Source of the DNA: Pseudomonas viridiflava
Lineage (GTDB): Bacteria > Pseudomonadota > Gammaproteobacteria > Pseudomonadales > Pseudomonadaceae
DNA length: 64,000 nucleotides
Assembly (NCBI RefSeq): GCF_900589395.1
Contig: NZ_UUIS01000056.1
Coordinates: 1 to 64,000, forward strand
Direction: 5' to 3'
Made by a program: the position numbers and the translations under genes. Below are positions 34,330-42,997 of this stretch, one piece after another; the stretch's first letter is position 1, and every line of letters begins with the position of its first letter. A model generated the notes under the pieces. The model was not told where the DNA came from, did no database searches, and saw only the letters and a program-made list of their open reading frames with translations.

Positions 34330-35661
34330 TCAGCCGGTTGCAGGCACCGGTACCGACTCGTCAAGATCGATCCGGTCAATGCGGCCCACGACAACCAGGT
34401 AGAAAAATATGGCCAGCAAGGCATTGGCCGCGACGTAGACCAGGGCGGCATCGAACGAGCCGGTGCTGCTGACCAGATAGCCGACGACGATGGGGGTGGT
34501 AATGGCCGCCACGTTGCCGAAGGTATTGAACAGGCCGCCCGAGAGGCCAATGATCTGGCGTGGCGAGGTGTCAGCCACCAGGGTCCAGCCATTGGAGCCG
34601 AAGCCCTTGCCGAAAAAGGCCAGGACCATCAGTGCGATCACAGTGGCATTGCTCTGGGCATAGATGCACAACACCATGCTGCTCGACAGCAACAGACCGC
34701 ACACAATGGGCAGCTTGCGCGCCAGCGTCAGGGAATAGCCACGACGCAACAGGCCGTCCGAGACCAGGCCACCCAGCACGCCCCCCACAAAACCGCTGAT
34801 TGCCGGCAGCGCGGTGTACAGGCCTGCGGTCAGGATGGTCATGCCGCGGGCCTGGACTAGGTAGACCGGGAACCACATCAGGAAAAAATAGGTGATCGCG
34901 TTGTTGCAGTATTGGCCCAGGTACAGGCCTATCAAGGTGCGATGGCTGAGCAGCAGCTTGAAGTGACGCCACGGCATACCGCCTGTGGCGCCGGCGCGCG
35001 GCTCCATTTCAATCAGCGCCCCGCCCGACTCGATGTAATTGAACTCGGCGTCACCGATGGCGGGGTGCTCACGCGGCCCCAGAATCGTCCTGAACCACAG
35101 GACGCTGAGCAGCAGGCCGAAGCCACCCAGCACGACGAACACGTATTGCCAACCCAGCGCCTGGACCACCCAGCCCATCAAGGGGGCGAAAATGGCCGTC
35201 GCGCAATATTGCGCCGAGCTGGAAATCGCCGTGGCGGTGGCGCGTTCGGCGCTGGGGAACCAGGCTGCGATGATCCGGGCATTGCCTGGAAAGCAGGGCG
35301 CTCCGGCAAAACCGACCGCCATGCGCAGCAGGAACAGGCTGACGATCGTCCAGGTCAGCGGCAAGACCCCGACAACGCCTTGCAGCAAGGTAAACAGCGA
35401 CCAGCTGAACAAGGCAATGCCATACACCCGGCGGGCACCGAAGCGGTCGCACAACCAGCCGCCAGGGATCTGGCCGATCACATAGGCCCAGCCAAACGCC
35501 GAGAAAATATAACCCAGGGTCAGTGCATCGATCCCCAGGTCCGCCTGCAAGGCGGACCCGGCAATCGACAGGCTGGAACGATCAGCAAAGGTGACCGAGG
35601 TGACGAGAAACAGCATCAGCAGGATCGAGTAACGCACTCGCCCTGGTTTAAGTGCAGGCAT
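34330..35661 (-). CDS. MFS anion:cation symporter (GudP/ExuT-like)
   Basis: This 443-residue carrier has about twelve helices and belongs to the hexuronate/glucarate/phthalate permease group. Typical segments are RYSILLMLFLVTSVTFADRS, the loop GGWLCDRFGARRVYG and PGNARIIAAWFPSAERATA. The ATG at 35661 (MPALKPGRVRYS) is chosen over a long upstream extension rich in Arg and Ser. It precedes the FAD-linked dehydrogenase and probably imports its substrate, a sugar acid or hydroxy acid. Confidence 0.88.
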   Translation of the reverse strand: MPALKPGRVRYSILLMLFLVTSVTFADRSSLSIAGSALQADLGIDALTLGYIFSAFGWAYVIGQIPGGWLCDRFGARRVYGIALFSWSLFTLLQGVVGVLPLTWTIVSLFLLRMAVGFAGAPCFPGNARIIAAWFPSAERATATAISSSAQYCATAIFAPLMGWVVQALGWQYVFVVLGGFGLLLSVLWFRTILGPREHPAIGDAEFNYIESGGALIEMEPRAGATGGMPWRHFKLLLSHRTLIGLYLGQYCNNAITYFFLMWFPVYLVQARGMTILTAGLYTALPAISGFVGGVLGGLVSDGLLRRGYSLTLARKLPIVCGLLLSSSMVLCIYAQSNATVIALMVLAFFGKGFGSNGWTLVADTSPRQIIGLSGGLFNTFGNVAAITTPIVVGYLVSSTGSFDAALVYVAANALLAIFFYLVVVGRIDRIDLDESVPVPATG

Positions 35662-36435
35662 CTGACTTGATCTTCCAATGATCGAACAAGCCTGACGCGA
35701 TCTGGCCGCCATATCGGAACGCCAGGCGTACCCATGACTTCCGAGGCGCAAGCGCTGCGTGCATGACATTGCCCTGTTTTTTATTTTGCTGACCGAAAGG
35801 CATGGCCTGCCTTGGATGCAGACGGCTTCAGTCGCCTTGTGCCGGGCAAGTTATCGTACAACCAAGGAAAAGCATAATTTAATTTGCCGGGTTGCCCTGA
35901 GGTCGGGCCGTTGACGTTTAGTTGAGCAAGACCTGCACAGGCTGGGCTCATAAGGCTGTACTCAGAGAAAACCCAGGATTTTTCTCTACCGATTACAGAT
36001 TGACAGCAGTGAGTCTGCTTGGTAAAAAATGCGCAAGTCATACGACAACATATGACAGATTATAATAATAATTGAGGCTCAGATGATAACGACCCTCCGT
36101 GCGCACCCGCTCTCCCCTGCCCGGCCGCCACGCTCCACTGCAGCCCGATCAGCCTGCTACCCCTTACAAAACAGGATGTTCGGCGTTTTACCTTATTCCC
36201 GCAACACCGGGCTTACCCGCAGTGCAATGGCCAACGCCGGTTCATTGATCAACTGCCAGGGCCTGCTTTTTGCCATTTCCAACTTCAGCCTCCTGACACT
36301 CAAGCCTGTCGGCCGCTCGCGCATGCCCATCAGCAATCGCTGTGATCTGCTGCCGGACCGGCATTTCGACATAGACGGTTACAACTTTAACAACCCCGTT
36401 AGTTCGAGCAGTTTTCTTACCCCCGGAGTATTCCA
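35662..36435. other. 774-base divergent intergenic region
   Basis: No convincing gene lies between the MFS gene (minus) and tctC (plus). The part from about 35860 to 36080 is AT-rich and contains the inverted repeat and TATAAT box described separately. The part 36083-36435 would be a long tctC leader. It holds an open frame of 118 codons with a GAGG in front, but its composition (many Arg, Ser, Pro) does not look like a protein. Confidence 0.6.
36037..36066 (+). promoter_or_regulatory. Candidate promoter and operator for tctCBA
   Basis: A perfect inverted repeat GTCATA-N8-TATGAC (36037-36056) ends 4 bases before TATAAT (36061-36066). The repeat overlaps where a -35 box would be (no good -35 is seen), as expected for an activator- or repressor-controlled promoter. 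If used, the tctC leader would be about 360 bases. Confidence 0.45.
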
Positions 36436-37410
36436 ATGATAAAAACAATTCGCGCCTCTCTCCTTTCGGCCCTGGTCGGCATGGGGGCTGTCACCTCACA
36501 CAATGTCGCCCTGGCAGCAGACGTCAAATGGCCAACCCGCCCCGTGCAAGTGGTCGTGATCGCCAACCCGGGCGGTGACACCGACTTCAACGCCCGCATG
36601 ATGGCCAAGTACTTCAACAAGATCACGGGCAAGAACATGGTGGTCACCAACGTCGCCGGCGGCGGCGGCACCCTGGCCGCCGAGCAGGTCAAAAGCGCAG
36701 CTGCCGACGGCAACACCATTCTCTTTACCCACCCGGGGCAGTTGATCGTCAACGAAGTCGCAGGCTTGTCCGAAGACAGCTATGAAGCCTTCGACGTGGC
36801 CTGCATTGCCGGCGTCGACAAGGGCGCCGTGTTCGTGGCGTCCACCCAGTCGGGGATCAAGGACGTCAAGGACCTGATCGCCAAGGCCAAGGCCAAGCCG
36901 GAAAGCATTACCTATGGCACCGAGATGGGTAACTTCTCCCATATCCAGGGCTTGATGTTCGAAAAAATCACCGGCGTCAAACTGAAGATGGTCGATGCCG
37001 GCACGGTGTCGGAAAAAGTCGTCGCCTTGCTGGGCGCACGCATTGACCTGGGCGCCATCAGCTACGGTTCTGTGCAGGACTATGTCAACGGCAAGCAGAT
37101 GGTCGCATTGGGCCAGCCCAACAACGAGCGTAACGCCATGCTCGGCGACATCCCGACCTTCAAGGAACAAGGTGTCGACTTCACCATCGACAAGCCTTAT
37201 GTCGTGGCCTTTCCGAAAGGCACTGACGCGGCGATCGTCGGCAAGATGGCCGACATCATGAAGCAGATCACCGAAATGCCCGAGTACGCCGAGGAGCTGA
37301 AGAAATTCAAGCAGCCAGTCGCTTACTACGGCACCGAGGACTCCAAACAGATCCTGGCCAAGACCCGCGAGGACTTCATGCAATTCAAGGACGTTTTGCG
37401 CAAGAAGTAA
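36436..37410 (+). CDS. tctC: Tripartite tricarboxylate transporter binding protein
   Basis: This 324-residue periplasmic receptor of the TctC/Bug family has a signal peptide ending near HNVALAAD. The family start reads KWPTRPVQVVVIANPGGDTD, and ITGKNMVVTNVAGGGGTLAAE is conserved. It binds a carboxylate for TctBA. The ATG at 36436 is followed at once by AAAAACAA, a possible Crc/Hfq target. A strong hairpin separates it from tctB, consistent with more binding protein than membrane subunits. Confidence 0.93.
   Translation: MIKTIRASLLSALVGMGAVTSHNVALAADVKWPTRPVQVVVIANPGGDTDFNARMMAKYFNKITGKNMVVTNVAGGGGTLAAEQVKSAAADGNTILFTHPGQLIVNEVAGLSEDSYEAFDVACIAGVDKGAVFVASTQSGIKDVKDLIAKAKAKPESITYGTEMGNFSHIQGLMFEKITGVKLKMVDAGTVSEKVVALLGARIDLGAISYGSVQDYVNGKQMVALGQPNNERNAMLGDIPTFKEQGVDFTIDKPYVVAFPKGTDAAIVGKMADIMKQITEMPEYAEELKKFKQPVAYYGTEDSKQILAKTREDFMQFKDVLRKK
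36441..36448 (+). promoter_or_regulatory. Possible Crc/Hfq catabolite-repression (CA) motif
   Basis: AAAAACAA fits AAnAANAA exactly and lies at codons 2-5 of tctC. In Pseudomonas, Hfq with Crc represses translation through such A-rich motifs near starts. An eight-base motif can occur by chance, but the position is right. Confidence 0.4.
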
Positions 37411-37417
37411 TACCTGA

Positions 37418-37447
37418 AGCGGGCTGGCCCGAGTGCCAGCCCGCTTT
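37418..37447 (+). terminator. Strong hairpin between tctC and tctB
   Basis: AGCGGGCTGGC, loop CCGAGT, GCCAGCCCGCT forms a perfect 11-bp stem followed by only TT. It could be a partial terminator or an mRNA-stabilising 3' structure for tctC. It lies 7 bases after the tctC stop. Confidence 0.7.
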
Positions 37448-37474
37448 GCCTGGCTTATATCCCGAGGTTTCCCG

Positions 37475-37966
37475 ATGGCTACCTGCAAGAAAAAAGAGCT
37501 GATTATCGGCGGTGTCATGCTCGGCACCGCACTCGGTTATCTGCTGATGACACTCAAACTGCCGGGGCACTCCGGCATTGATGCGGCCTTCGTTCCAGGC
37601 CTGTTGGCAGGCATGCTCTGCCTGCTGGCCGTGATTCAGCTGTTCGGTGCCTTCGCCACCCCGCAAGCGCCAGCCGATGATGTCCCGCATGTCGACACCG
37701 AGGACACCGGCAGCGCGATTGACGTGAAGACCGTGGTCAAGACCCTGGCCTTGATCGTGGGCTACATCGCCCTGATGAACCCGGTCGGCTTTCCGATCAT
37801 GACCGCCGTGTACCTGTACCTGCAGTTCATGGTCCTGACCCCGGCCGACCAAAAGGTGCCGCACCTTACGTATGTCGTCATTGCCGTGATCACCTCGGCT
37901 GTCATTTACCTGTTATTCCGCGAGGCCTTCGATTTGATGCTGCCCGCTGGCCTGACCAACTTTTAG
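37475..37966 (+). CDS. tctB: Tripartite tricarboxylate transporter small membrane subunit
   Basis: This 163-residue protein has about four helices (LIIGGVMLGTALGYLLMTL, FVPGLLAGMLCLLAVIQLF, VVKTLALIVGYIALMNPVGF, YVVIAVITSAVIYLLFREAF), matching the TctB family. The ATG at 37475 has CGAGG upstream. TctA follows after 11 bases. Confidence 0.9.
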   Translation: MATCKKKELIIGGVMLGTALGYLLMTLKLPGHSGIDAAFVPGLLAGMLCLLAVIQLFGAFATPQAPADDVPHVDTEDTGSAIDVKTVVKTLALIVGYIALMNPVGFPIMTAVYLYLQFMVLTPADQKVPHLTYVVIAVITSAVIYLLFREAFDLMLPAGLTNF

Positions 37967-37977
37967 GAGTATCAAGC

Positions 37978-39498
37978 ATGCTCGATTTGTTGCAGCAAGG
38001 CTTCGGTGCCGTCTTTTCAGTCAACATCATGTTGTTGATGGCCATCGGCGTGGCCGTAGGCATCGTCTTTGGCGCCGTGCCCGGCCTGTCGGCCACCATG
38101 GCTGTCGCGCTGTGTTTGCCGCTGACCTTCACCATGGGCCCTCAAGCGGGGCTCTCACTGTTGGTCGCACTGTTTATCGGCGCCACCTCGGGCGGTCTGA
38201 TTTCAGCGATTCTGCTGAAGATACCCGGCACGCCCTCATCGATCGCCACGGTGTTCGACGGCGGGCCACTGATGGAACAGGGGCACGGCGTCAAGGCGCT
38301 CGGCATCGGCATTGTGTTCTCGTTCCTGGGCACCCTGTTCAGCATTGCCGCTCTGATGTCCATCGCGCCGCAACTGGCCAAGGTGGCCCTGCGTTTCGGC
38401 CCGCATGAATACTTCGCCATTGCCGTGTTTTCCCTGACCCTGATTGCCACGCTGTCGGCCGGCTCGATGGCCAAAGGGCTGTTCGCCGGTGCGCTGGGCT
38501 TTGCGGTGTCCACCGTAGGAATCGCGCCGGTGGAAGCGATTCGCCGCTTTACGTTCGGCCTGCCCGAACTGAACGGTGGTTTTTCGATGTTGACGGTGAT
38601 GATCGGCATGTTTGCCGTGGCCGAAATCATCAAGCTGGCCGAGAACGGCCGCTTTGCCAAGCAAGGCAAGGCGCAATCGGTCAGCATGAAGAACATCAAG
38701 GGCTTCGGCTTTTCGTTCAAAGAGTTTCGCGAGCAATTGCCCAACGCGTTTCGCTCGGGCCTGATCGGCCTGGGCATCGGTATCCTGCCGGGCATCGGTG
38801 CGGGCACCTCGAACCTGGTGGCCTACATCATCGCCAAGAAACGCGCCAAGGACCCGGAATCGTACGGCAAGGGCAACATTGGTGGTGTCGTGGCCAGTGA
38901 GACCGCCAACAACGCCGGTATCGGCGGTGCGATGATGCCGTTGATGACCCTCGGGATTCCGGGCGACACCGTCACCGCGATCATGCTGGGCGGCTTCCTG
39001 ATCCATGGCATCCAGCCAGGCCCCTTGTTGTTCATCAGCCAGGGTCCGCTGGTTTACACCATCTTCGCGGCACTGATCGTCGCCACGTTCATGATGCTGT
39101 TCATGGAGTTCTACGGCCTGCGCCTGTTCATCAAGCTGCTGGATGTGCCCAAGCACATTCTGCTGCCGATCATCCTGGTGCTGTGTGTCGTGGGTGCCTT
39201 CGGCTTGTCCAGCCGCTTGTTCGATGTCTGGTCGATCCTGCTGTTTGGTGTGCTGGGGTACGGTTTCGTCAAGGCCGGCATGCCGGCGGCGCCATTCATC
39301 ATCGGCTTCATCCTGGGACCGATGGCTGAAACCAACCTGCGCCGCGGCCTGATGCTGTCGGACGGCAACTTCATGGCTTTTCTGTCGAACCCTATCGCCG
39401 CCTCGTTCCTTGGGCTGGCATTGGCGTTCATCGTCTGGCAGGTATACAGCGCCATGCGCCCGAAAAAGAGTGCGATCGACGAGATTCTACGGACCTGA
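37978..39498 (+). CDS. tctA: Tripartite tricarboxylate transporter large membrane subunit
   Basis: This 506-residue membrane protein with about twelve helices has the TctA signature IVFGAVPGLSATMAVALCLP near the N-terminus. Repeated family segments such as GLGIGILPGIGAGTSNLVAY and MMPLMTLGIPGDTVTAIMLG follow. TAGGAG lies upstream of the ATG. It is the last gene of the operon, with a terminator about 50 bases downstream. Confidence 0.95.
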   Translation: MLDLLQQGFGAVFSVNIMLLMAIGVAVGIVFGAVPGLSATMAVALCLPLTFTMGPQAGLSLLVALFIGATSGGLISAILLKIPGTPSSIATVFDGGPLMEQGHGVKALGIGIVFSFLGTLFSIAALMSIAPQLAKVALRFGPHEYFAIAVFSLTLIATLSAGSMAKGLFAGALGFAVSTVGIAPVEAIRRFTFGLPELNGGFSMLTVMIGMFAVAEIIKLAENGRFAKQGKAQSVSMKNIKGFGFSFKEFREQLPNAFRSGLIGLGIGILPGIGAGTSNLVAYIIAKKRAKDPESYGKGNIGGVVASETANNAGIGGAMMPLMTLGIPGDTVTAIMLGGFLIHGIQPGPLLFISQGPLVYTIFAALIVATFMMLFMEFYGLRLFIKLLDVPKHILLPIILVLCVVGAFGLSSRLFDVWSILLFGVLGYGFVKAGMPAAPFIIGFILGPMAETNLRRGLMLSDGNFMAFLSNPIAASFLGLALAFIVWQVYSAMRPKKSAIDEILRT

Positions 39499-39545
39499 GC
39501 CGCAAGGCGTTGGTATAGGTAGAAAACCGACTGCACAGGCCTCAC

Positions 39546-39575
39546 AAAAAACTCGCTGATTCAGCGAGTTTTTTT
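39546..39575 (+). terminator. Intrinsic terminator of tctCBA
   Basis: AAAAAACTCGCTG-ATT-CAGCGAGTTTTTTT forms an 8-bp stem extended by the A and T runs. It is 48 bases beyond the tctA stop. Confidence 0.92.
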
Positions 39576-39699
39576 ATGGGCGCCGTGCAGGCTGAGCGCT
39601 TTGCATTCAGGTTTCGACATGAATCGATCTTGCAATCATGGCCGCAGTGCCGCGGTGCAACCGGCTCGCTGCAGGGGTTTATCGCGATGCGCCCGGGCC

Positions 39700-40260
39700 T
39701 CAACGCGGCACTTGGGGCCAGCCGGTACGAATGTCGCCGCGAGCCAGGCTGTGCGCATTGTTGCCTGACGCATCCTCGGCGCTCAGGTCGGCGCCCTTGT
39801 TGGCCAGCGCGTCGAGCAGGTCCTTGCGCTGGAACAGCGCCGCATACATCGCTGCTGTCTGGCCACTGCCATTGCGTTGATCCGGGCTGCAGCGGGTGTC
39901 GAGCAGCCGCTTGGCGATGCGCACCTCGCCCTTGAAGACAGCCCCCATCAAGGCCGTGTTGCCGCGCTGATCCTGCGCGCAGGCGTCGGCACCCGCGTGC
40001 AAAAGCTGCTCCACCGCTTCGCGATGGCCGTGGTAGGCCGCCAGAATCAGCGCCGTGTAGCCCTTCTCGTCAGCCGTGTTGAGGTCGTAGCCGGCGTGGA
40101 TGAATTCATCGAGCATCGCGGTATTGCCCGCTCGCGCTGCCTCGAAATAGTAGGTCCGCAATGTCGCCTGGATATCGGATGCATCGTTGCCAGGCCCCGG
40201 GTCAGCCAGCAGCGGCGTCGTGCCGCTCAGGGCCAGCAGAAAACAAAGAGTGCGCAGCAT
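39700..40260 (-). CDS. ankB: Ankyrin-repeat protein, AnkB-like
   Basis: This 186-residue protein has a signal peptide (TLCFLLALSGTTPLLADP) and about four ankyrin repeats. Examples are NTADEKGYTALILAAYHGHR, DQRGNTALMGAVFKGEVRIA and NGSGQTAAMYAALFQRKDLL. In P. aeruginosa the ankyrin protein AnkB is encoded beside katB and supports full KatB activity; the same pairing is seen here. GGGAGG lies upstream of the ATG at 40260; an in-frame ATG further up is less likely. Confidence 0.85.
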   Translation of the reverse strand: MLRTLCFLLALSGTTPLLADPGPGNDASDIQATLRTYYFEAARAGNTAMLDEFIHAGYDLNTADEKGYTALILAAYHGHREAVEQLLHAGADACAQDQRGNTALMGAVFKGEVRIAKRLLDTRCSPDQRNGSGQTAAMYAALFQRKDLLDALANKGADLSAEDASGNNAHSLARGDIRTGWPQVPR

Positions 40261-40370
40261 GGAAACCTCCCGAACGGTGATTGGCCGTTCCCTGTTCGCA
40301 GATGCCATGGCCTACGGCCCGGACAGCGACCGTACGCCATGACGCTACCGGCCTGTGCCGGTGGCCGGAT

Positions 40371-41909
40371 TCAATCCTGCAGTTTGGCAGCCAGTGCCTT
40401 GACCCGTGCCAGGTCACCCTTGGCCACCTTGGTCAGGCCTTCGCCGTACTGAGCGTCGGCCTTGTAGAAGAACGACAGCATGATGTGCTTGCTCTCGTCT
40501 TCGGCTTCAGCCAGTGCACCGCCCAGACTGGCGATCAGGTCGCCCTGCATCTTCTTGTCATAAGAGCGGTACAACTCACCGGCCTGCAGGAAATTCTGCT
40601 CGCGCTGGATCTTCTTCTGTTCAGTGCTGCCGCTCAGTGGCAGGTTGCTATAGCGCGCATGCTCGGTGGCCGGCCGCGGATTGATGCGGCTAGGCTCGTA
40701 GTTCACTTCGGTGGTGGTGTGGCCGTTGTTCGCAGCACCATCCTGGTTGCCATTGTTGACGGCGACCTGGGCCCGGTTGATCGGTAGAAACGCGTGGTTG
40801 GCGCCCAGGCGATACATCTGTGTGTCGGCATAGGAGAACAGTCGCCCCTGCAGCAGGCGATCTTCAGAGGGCTCGATACCAGGCACCAGGTTGGACGGCG
40901 CCATGGCCACCTGCTCGGTCTCCTGGAAAACGTTGTCCGGGTTCTTGTTCAGCACCATCTGGCCAATCTTCTTGTACGGGACGTCCGGCCAGATCTTGGT
41001 AGCGTCCAGCGGGTCGAAGTCATACCTGGCCAGGTCAGCGGGCTCGAGAACCTGAATGTACAGATCCCACTTGGGGTAATTGCCGGCGTTGATCGTCGTG
41101 ATCAGATCGCGGCTCATGTGGTTGAAGTCCTTGCCCTGGATCTGTTCGGTTTGTTGCGGGTCGTTGTTCTTGACGCCTTGCAGGCTGCGCCACTGGAACT
41201 TGACGTAGCGGTACTCGTTCTTGTCGTTGACCAGCTTGTAGGCATGCACGCTGTTGCCGTTCATTTGCCGGTAGCTGGCTGGAGTGCCTTCATTGGAATA
41301 CAGCTGCGTCAAGGTGCGGGTGGCTTCGGGAACATGGCTGAAGAAGTCGAACTGGGTACGGTTGCTGCCGTAGTTGGTGTTCGGGTCGGGTTTGAATGCA
41401 TGCACCATGTCCGGAAACTTGATGGCATCGCGAATGAAGAACGTCGGGAAATTGTTTCCCACCAGATCCCAGTTGCCTTCGCTGGTGTAGAACTTGGTGG
41501 CGAAGCCACGGGGGTCGCGCAGGGTTTCCGGTGAGTGGTTGCCGTGCACGACACTGGAAAAACGCACAAACACCGGTGTGGTAGTGCCTTGGCTGAAGAC
41601 CTTGGCACGGGTCAGGTCGGAGATGTCGGCACTGGCTGTGAATTCACCATGGGCGCCGGTTCCGCGGGCATGCACCACGCGCTCGGGGATACGTTCACGG
41701 TCGAAGCGCTGCAGCTTCTGGATGAGCTGCACATCCTGCAACAGCGTAGGACCACTGCTACCGGCAGTCTGTGAGTTCTGGTTGTCGCCAACTGGCGCGC
41801 CGTTGTCACGGGTCAAGGGTTCTGCATAAGCGCAAAAGCTGGCCAGCGAAGCGGATAGCGTCGCCGTCATCAAGCCAAGGGCTGGCGCCCACGAAGTTCT
41901 GGGTTTCAT
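40371..41909 (-). CDS. katB: Monofunctional heme catalase, KatB-like, exported
   Basis: This 512-residue small-subunit catalase breaks down hydrogen peroxide. The active-site His is near residue 80 (RVVHARGTGAHGEF), and the heme-ligand Tyr lies in RLFSYADTQMYRLG. An N-terminal signal (MTATLSASLASFCAYAEP) predicts export to the periplasm. Length agrees with P. aeruginosa KatB. The ankyrin gene follows after 110 bases on the same strand. An OxyR-like site lies about 100 bases upstream. Confidence 0.93.
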   Translation of the reverse strand: MKPRTSWAPALGLMTATLSASLASFCAYAEPLTRDNGAPVGDNQNSQTAGSSGPTLLQDVQLIQKLQRFDRERIPERVVHARGTGAHGEFTASADISDLTRAKVFSQGTTTPVFVRFSSVVHGNHSPETLRDPRGFATKFYTSEGNWDLVGNNFPTFFIRDAIKFPDMVHAFKPDPNTNYGSNRTQFDFFSHVPEATRTLTQLYSNEGTPASYRQMNGNSVHAYKLVNDKNEYRYVKFQWRSLQGVKNNDPQQTEQIQGKDFNHMSRDLITTINAGNYPKWDLYIQVLEPADLARYDFDPLDATKIWPDVPYKKIGQMVLNKNPDNVFQETEQVAMAPSNLVPGIEPSEDRLLQGRLFSYADTQMYRLGANHAFLPINRAQVAVNNGNQDGAANNGHTTTEVNYEPSRINPRPATEHARYSNLPLSGSTEQKKIQREQNFLQAGELYRSYDKKMQGDLIASLGGALAEAEDESKHIMLSFFYKADAQYGEGLTKVAKGDLARVKALAAKLQD

Positions 41910-42010
41910 GGATGAATCCTCGTTTTCTAATGGTTACACGCGCATCGTGCGCGTGCCCAAGGCTACGAGAGGTCATACGTGAGTCTAAATTGAGAAAACC
42001 CAGCGACTCG

Positions 42011-42035
42011 ATAGGCAATGCTTATTACCTGATAG
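42011..42035 (-). promoter_or_regulatory. OxyR-like site upstream of katB
   Basis: ATAGGCAATGCTTAT (42011-42025) is a near-palindromic OxyR-type half site (ATAG-N7-TTAT), followed 6 bases later by another ATAG (42032-42035). The consensus asks for ATAG-N7-CTAT-N7-ATAG-N7-CTAT, so spacing is one base short and the fourth box is poor. Position, about 100 bases before the katB start, is suitable. Confidence 0.4.
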
Positions 42036-42147
42036 AGCTGACAAATGCTAAGCGAAGCGCTTATGCCATCCGTTTCTGCGTGCTCAGGCTTTGAAACAGG
42101 GCTGCGCAGAAAGGCGGAGTCACGCAAAAGTCCCTATGCCTGAAAAT

Positions 42148-42170
42148 GAAAAAGCCACCCGAAGGTGGCT
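42148..42170 (-). terminator. Terminator of the tRNA-Pro gene
   Basis: On the minus strand AGCCACC-TTCG-GGTGGCT is followed by TTTTTCATTTTC. It lies 16 bases downstream of the tRNA 3' end. Confidence 0.88.
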
Positions 42171-42186
42171 AAGTCATTGAATATAT

Positions 42187-42263
42187 TGGTCGGGACGGAG
42201 TGATTCGAACACTCGACCCCTTGCACCCCATGCAAGTGCGCTACCGGGCTGCGCTACGCCCCG
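42187..42263 (-). tRNA. tRNA-Pro (anticodon GGG)
   Basis: The 77-base gene on the minus strand starts CGGGGCGTAGCGCAG and ends in encoded CCA. The acceptor arms CGGGGCG/CGTCCCG pair with one G-U. The anticodon arm is CTTGC-ATGGGGT-GCAAG, giving GGG at positions 34-36. The T arm contains GTTCGAATC. A terminator follows. It is upstream of katB but separately transcribed. Confidence 0.97.
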
Positions 42264-42354
42264 ACTCCGGTGTTGATACACTTCCCATGCTGCGGAAGTG
42301 GTGAGGAATATACCCTAAGCTTTTGAATTATGGAAGCATTTCACCGAACTGATT

Positions 42355-42711
42355 TTATGTCTTGAGGACATCAAGTACATCTTCCAGCTCGTTGATCATC
42401 TGCCGAATCATCTGCTTGTACTGCTGGGTATCGTCCTTGGGTTCGCCAGTGGTGAGGCGCAGACGCGCCCCACCGATGGTGAAACCCTGGTCGTAGAGCA
42501 GGCCGCGGATCTGACGGATCATCAGCACATCCTGATGCTGATAATAGCGTCGATTCCCGCGGCGCTTGACAGGGTTGAGCTGGGGAAACTCCTGTTCCCA
42601 ATAACGCAAAACGTGCGGTTTTACCGCGCAGAGCTCACTGACCTCACCAATGGTGAAGTAGCGTTTTCCCGGTATGGGCGGCAACTCGTCGTTATGGCTT
42701 GGTTCCAGCAT
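42355..42711 (-). CDS. MerR-family regulator adjacent to ihfA
   Basis: This 118-residue regulator has the MerR helix-turn-helix ([40 protein letters not shown]) and a short helical C-terminus ([20 protein letters not shown]), too short for a metal-binding loop. The ATG at 42711 lies inside the end of ihfA, an overlap of 20 bases. A TTG nine bases upstream is also open. This gene is conserved next to ihfA in many Gammaproteobacteria; its targets are unknown. Confidence 0.88.
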   Translation of the reverse strand: MLEPSHNDELPPIPGKRYFTIGEVSELCAVKPHVLRYWEQEFPQLNPVKRRGNRRYYQHQDVLMIRQIRGLLYDQGFTIGGARLRLTTGEPKDDTQQYKQMIRQMINELEDVLDVLKT

Positions 42712-42994
42712 AAGCTTCAACTCGGGCTTTGAGTTTCTGCCCTGGACGAAAGGTTACGACACGGCGAGCTGTAATGGGGATTTCCTCCCCTGTCTTGGGG
42801 TTACGACCTGGCCGCTGGCGTTTGTCGCGCAAATCAAAGTTGCCGAAACCGGACAATTTGACCTGCTCGTTGTCTTCCAGCGCGTGTCGGATTTCCTCAA
42901 AGAACAGCTCAACCAGTTCCTTGGCTTCTCGTTTGTTCAGGCCTAGCTCATCGTACAGACGTTCGGCCATCTCAGCTTTCGTCAGAGCCCCCAT
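42692..42994 (-). CDS. ihfA: Integration host factor alpha subunit
   Basis: This 100-residue DNA-bending protein forms a heterodimer with IhfB. Family sequence includes [40 protein letters not shown] and the Arg/Pro DNA-intercalating arm. The gene begins 3 bases after the pheT stop, the standard order pheST-ihfA in this group. Confidence 0.97.
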   Translation of the reverse strand: MGALTKAEMAERLYDELGLNKREAKELVELFFEEIRHALEDNEQVKLSGFGNFDLRDKRQRPGRNPKTGEEIPITARRVVTFRPGQKLKARVEAYAGTKP

Positions 42995-42997
42995 ACG

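Noticed and set aside
36083..36439. A 118-codon gene upstream of tctC
   Set aside because: It has a GAGG before its ATG and overlaps the tctC start, but the composition is Arg/Ser/Pro-rich and unlike a folded protein. It is kept only as a possible leader.
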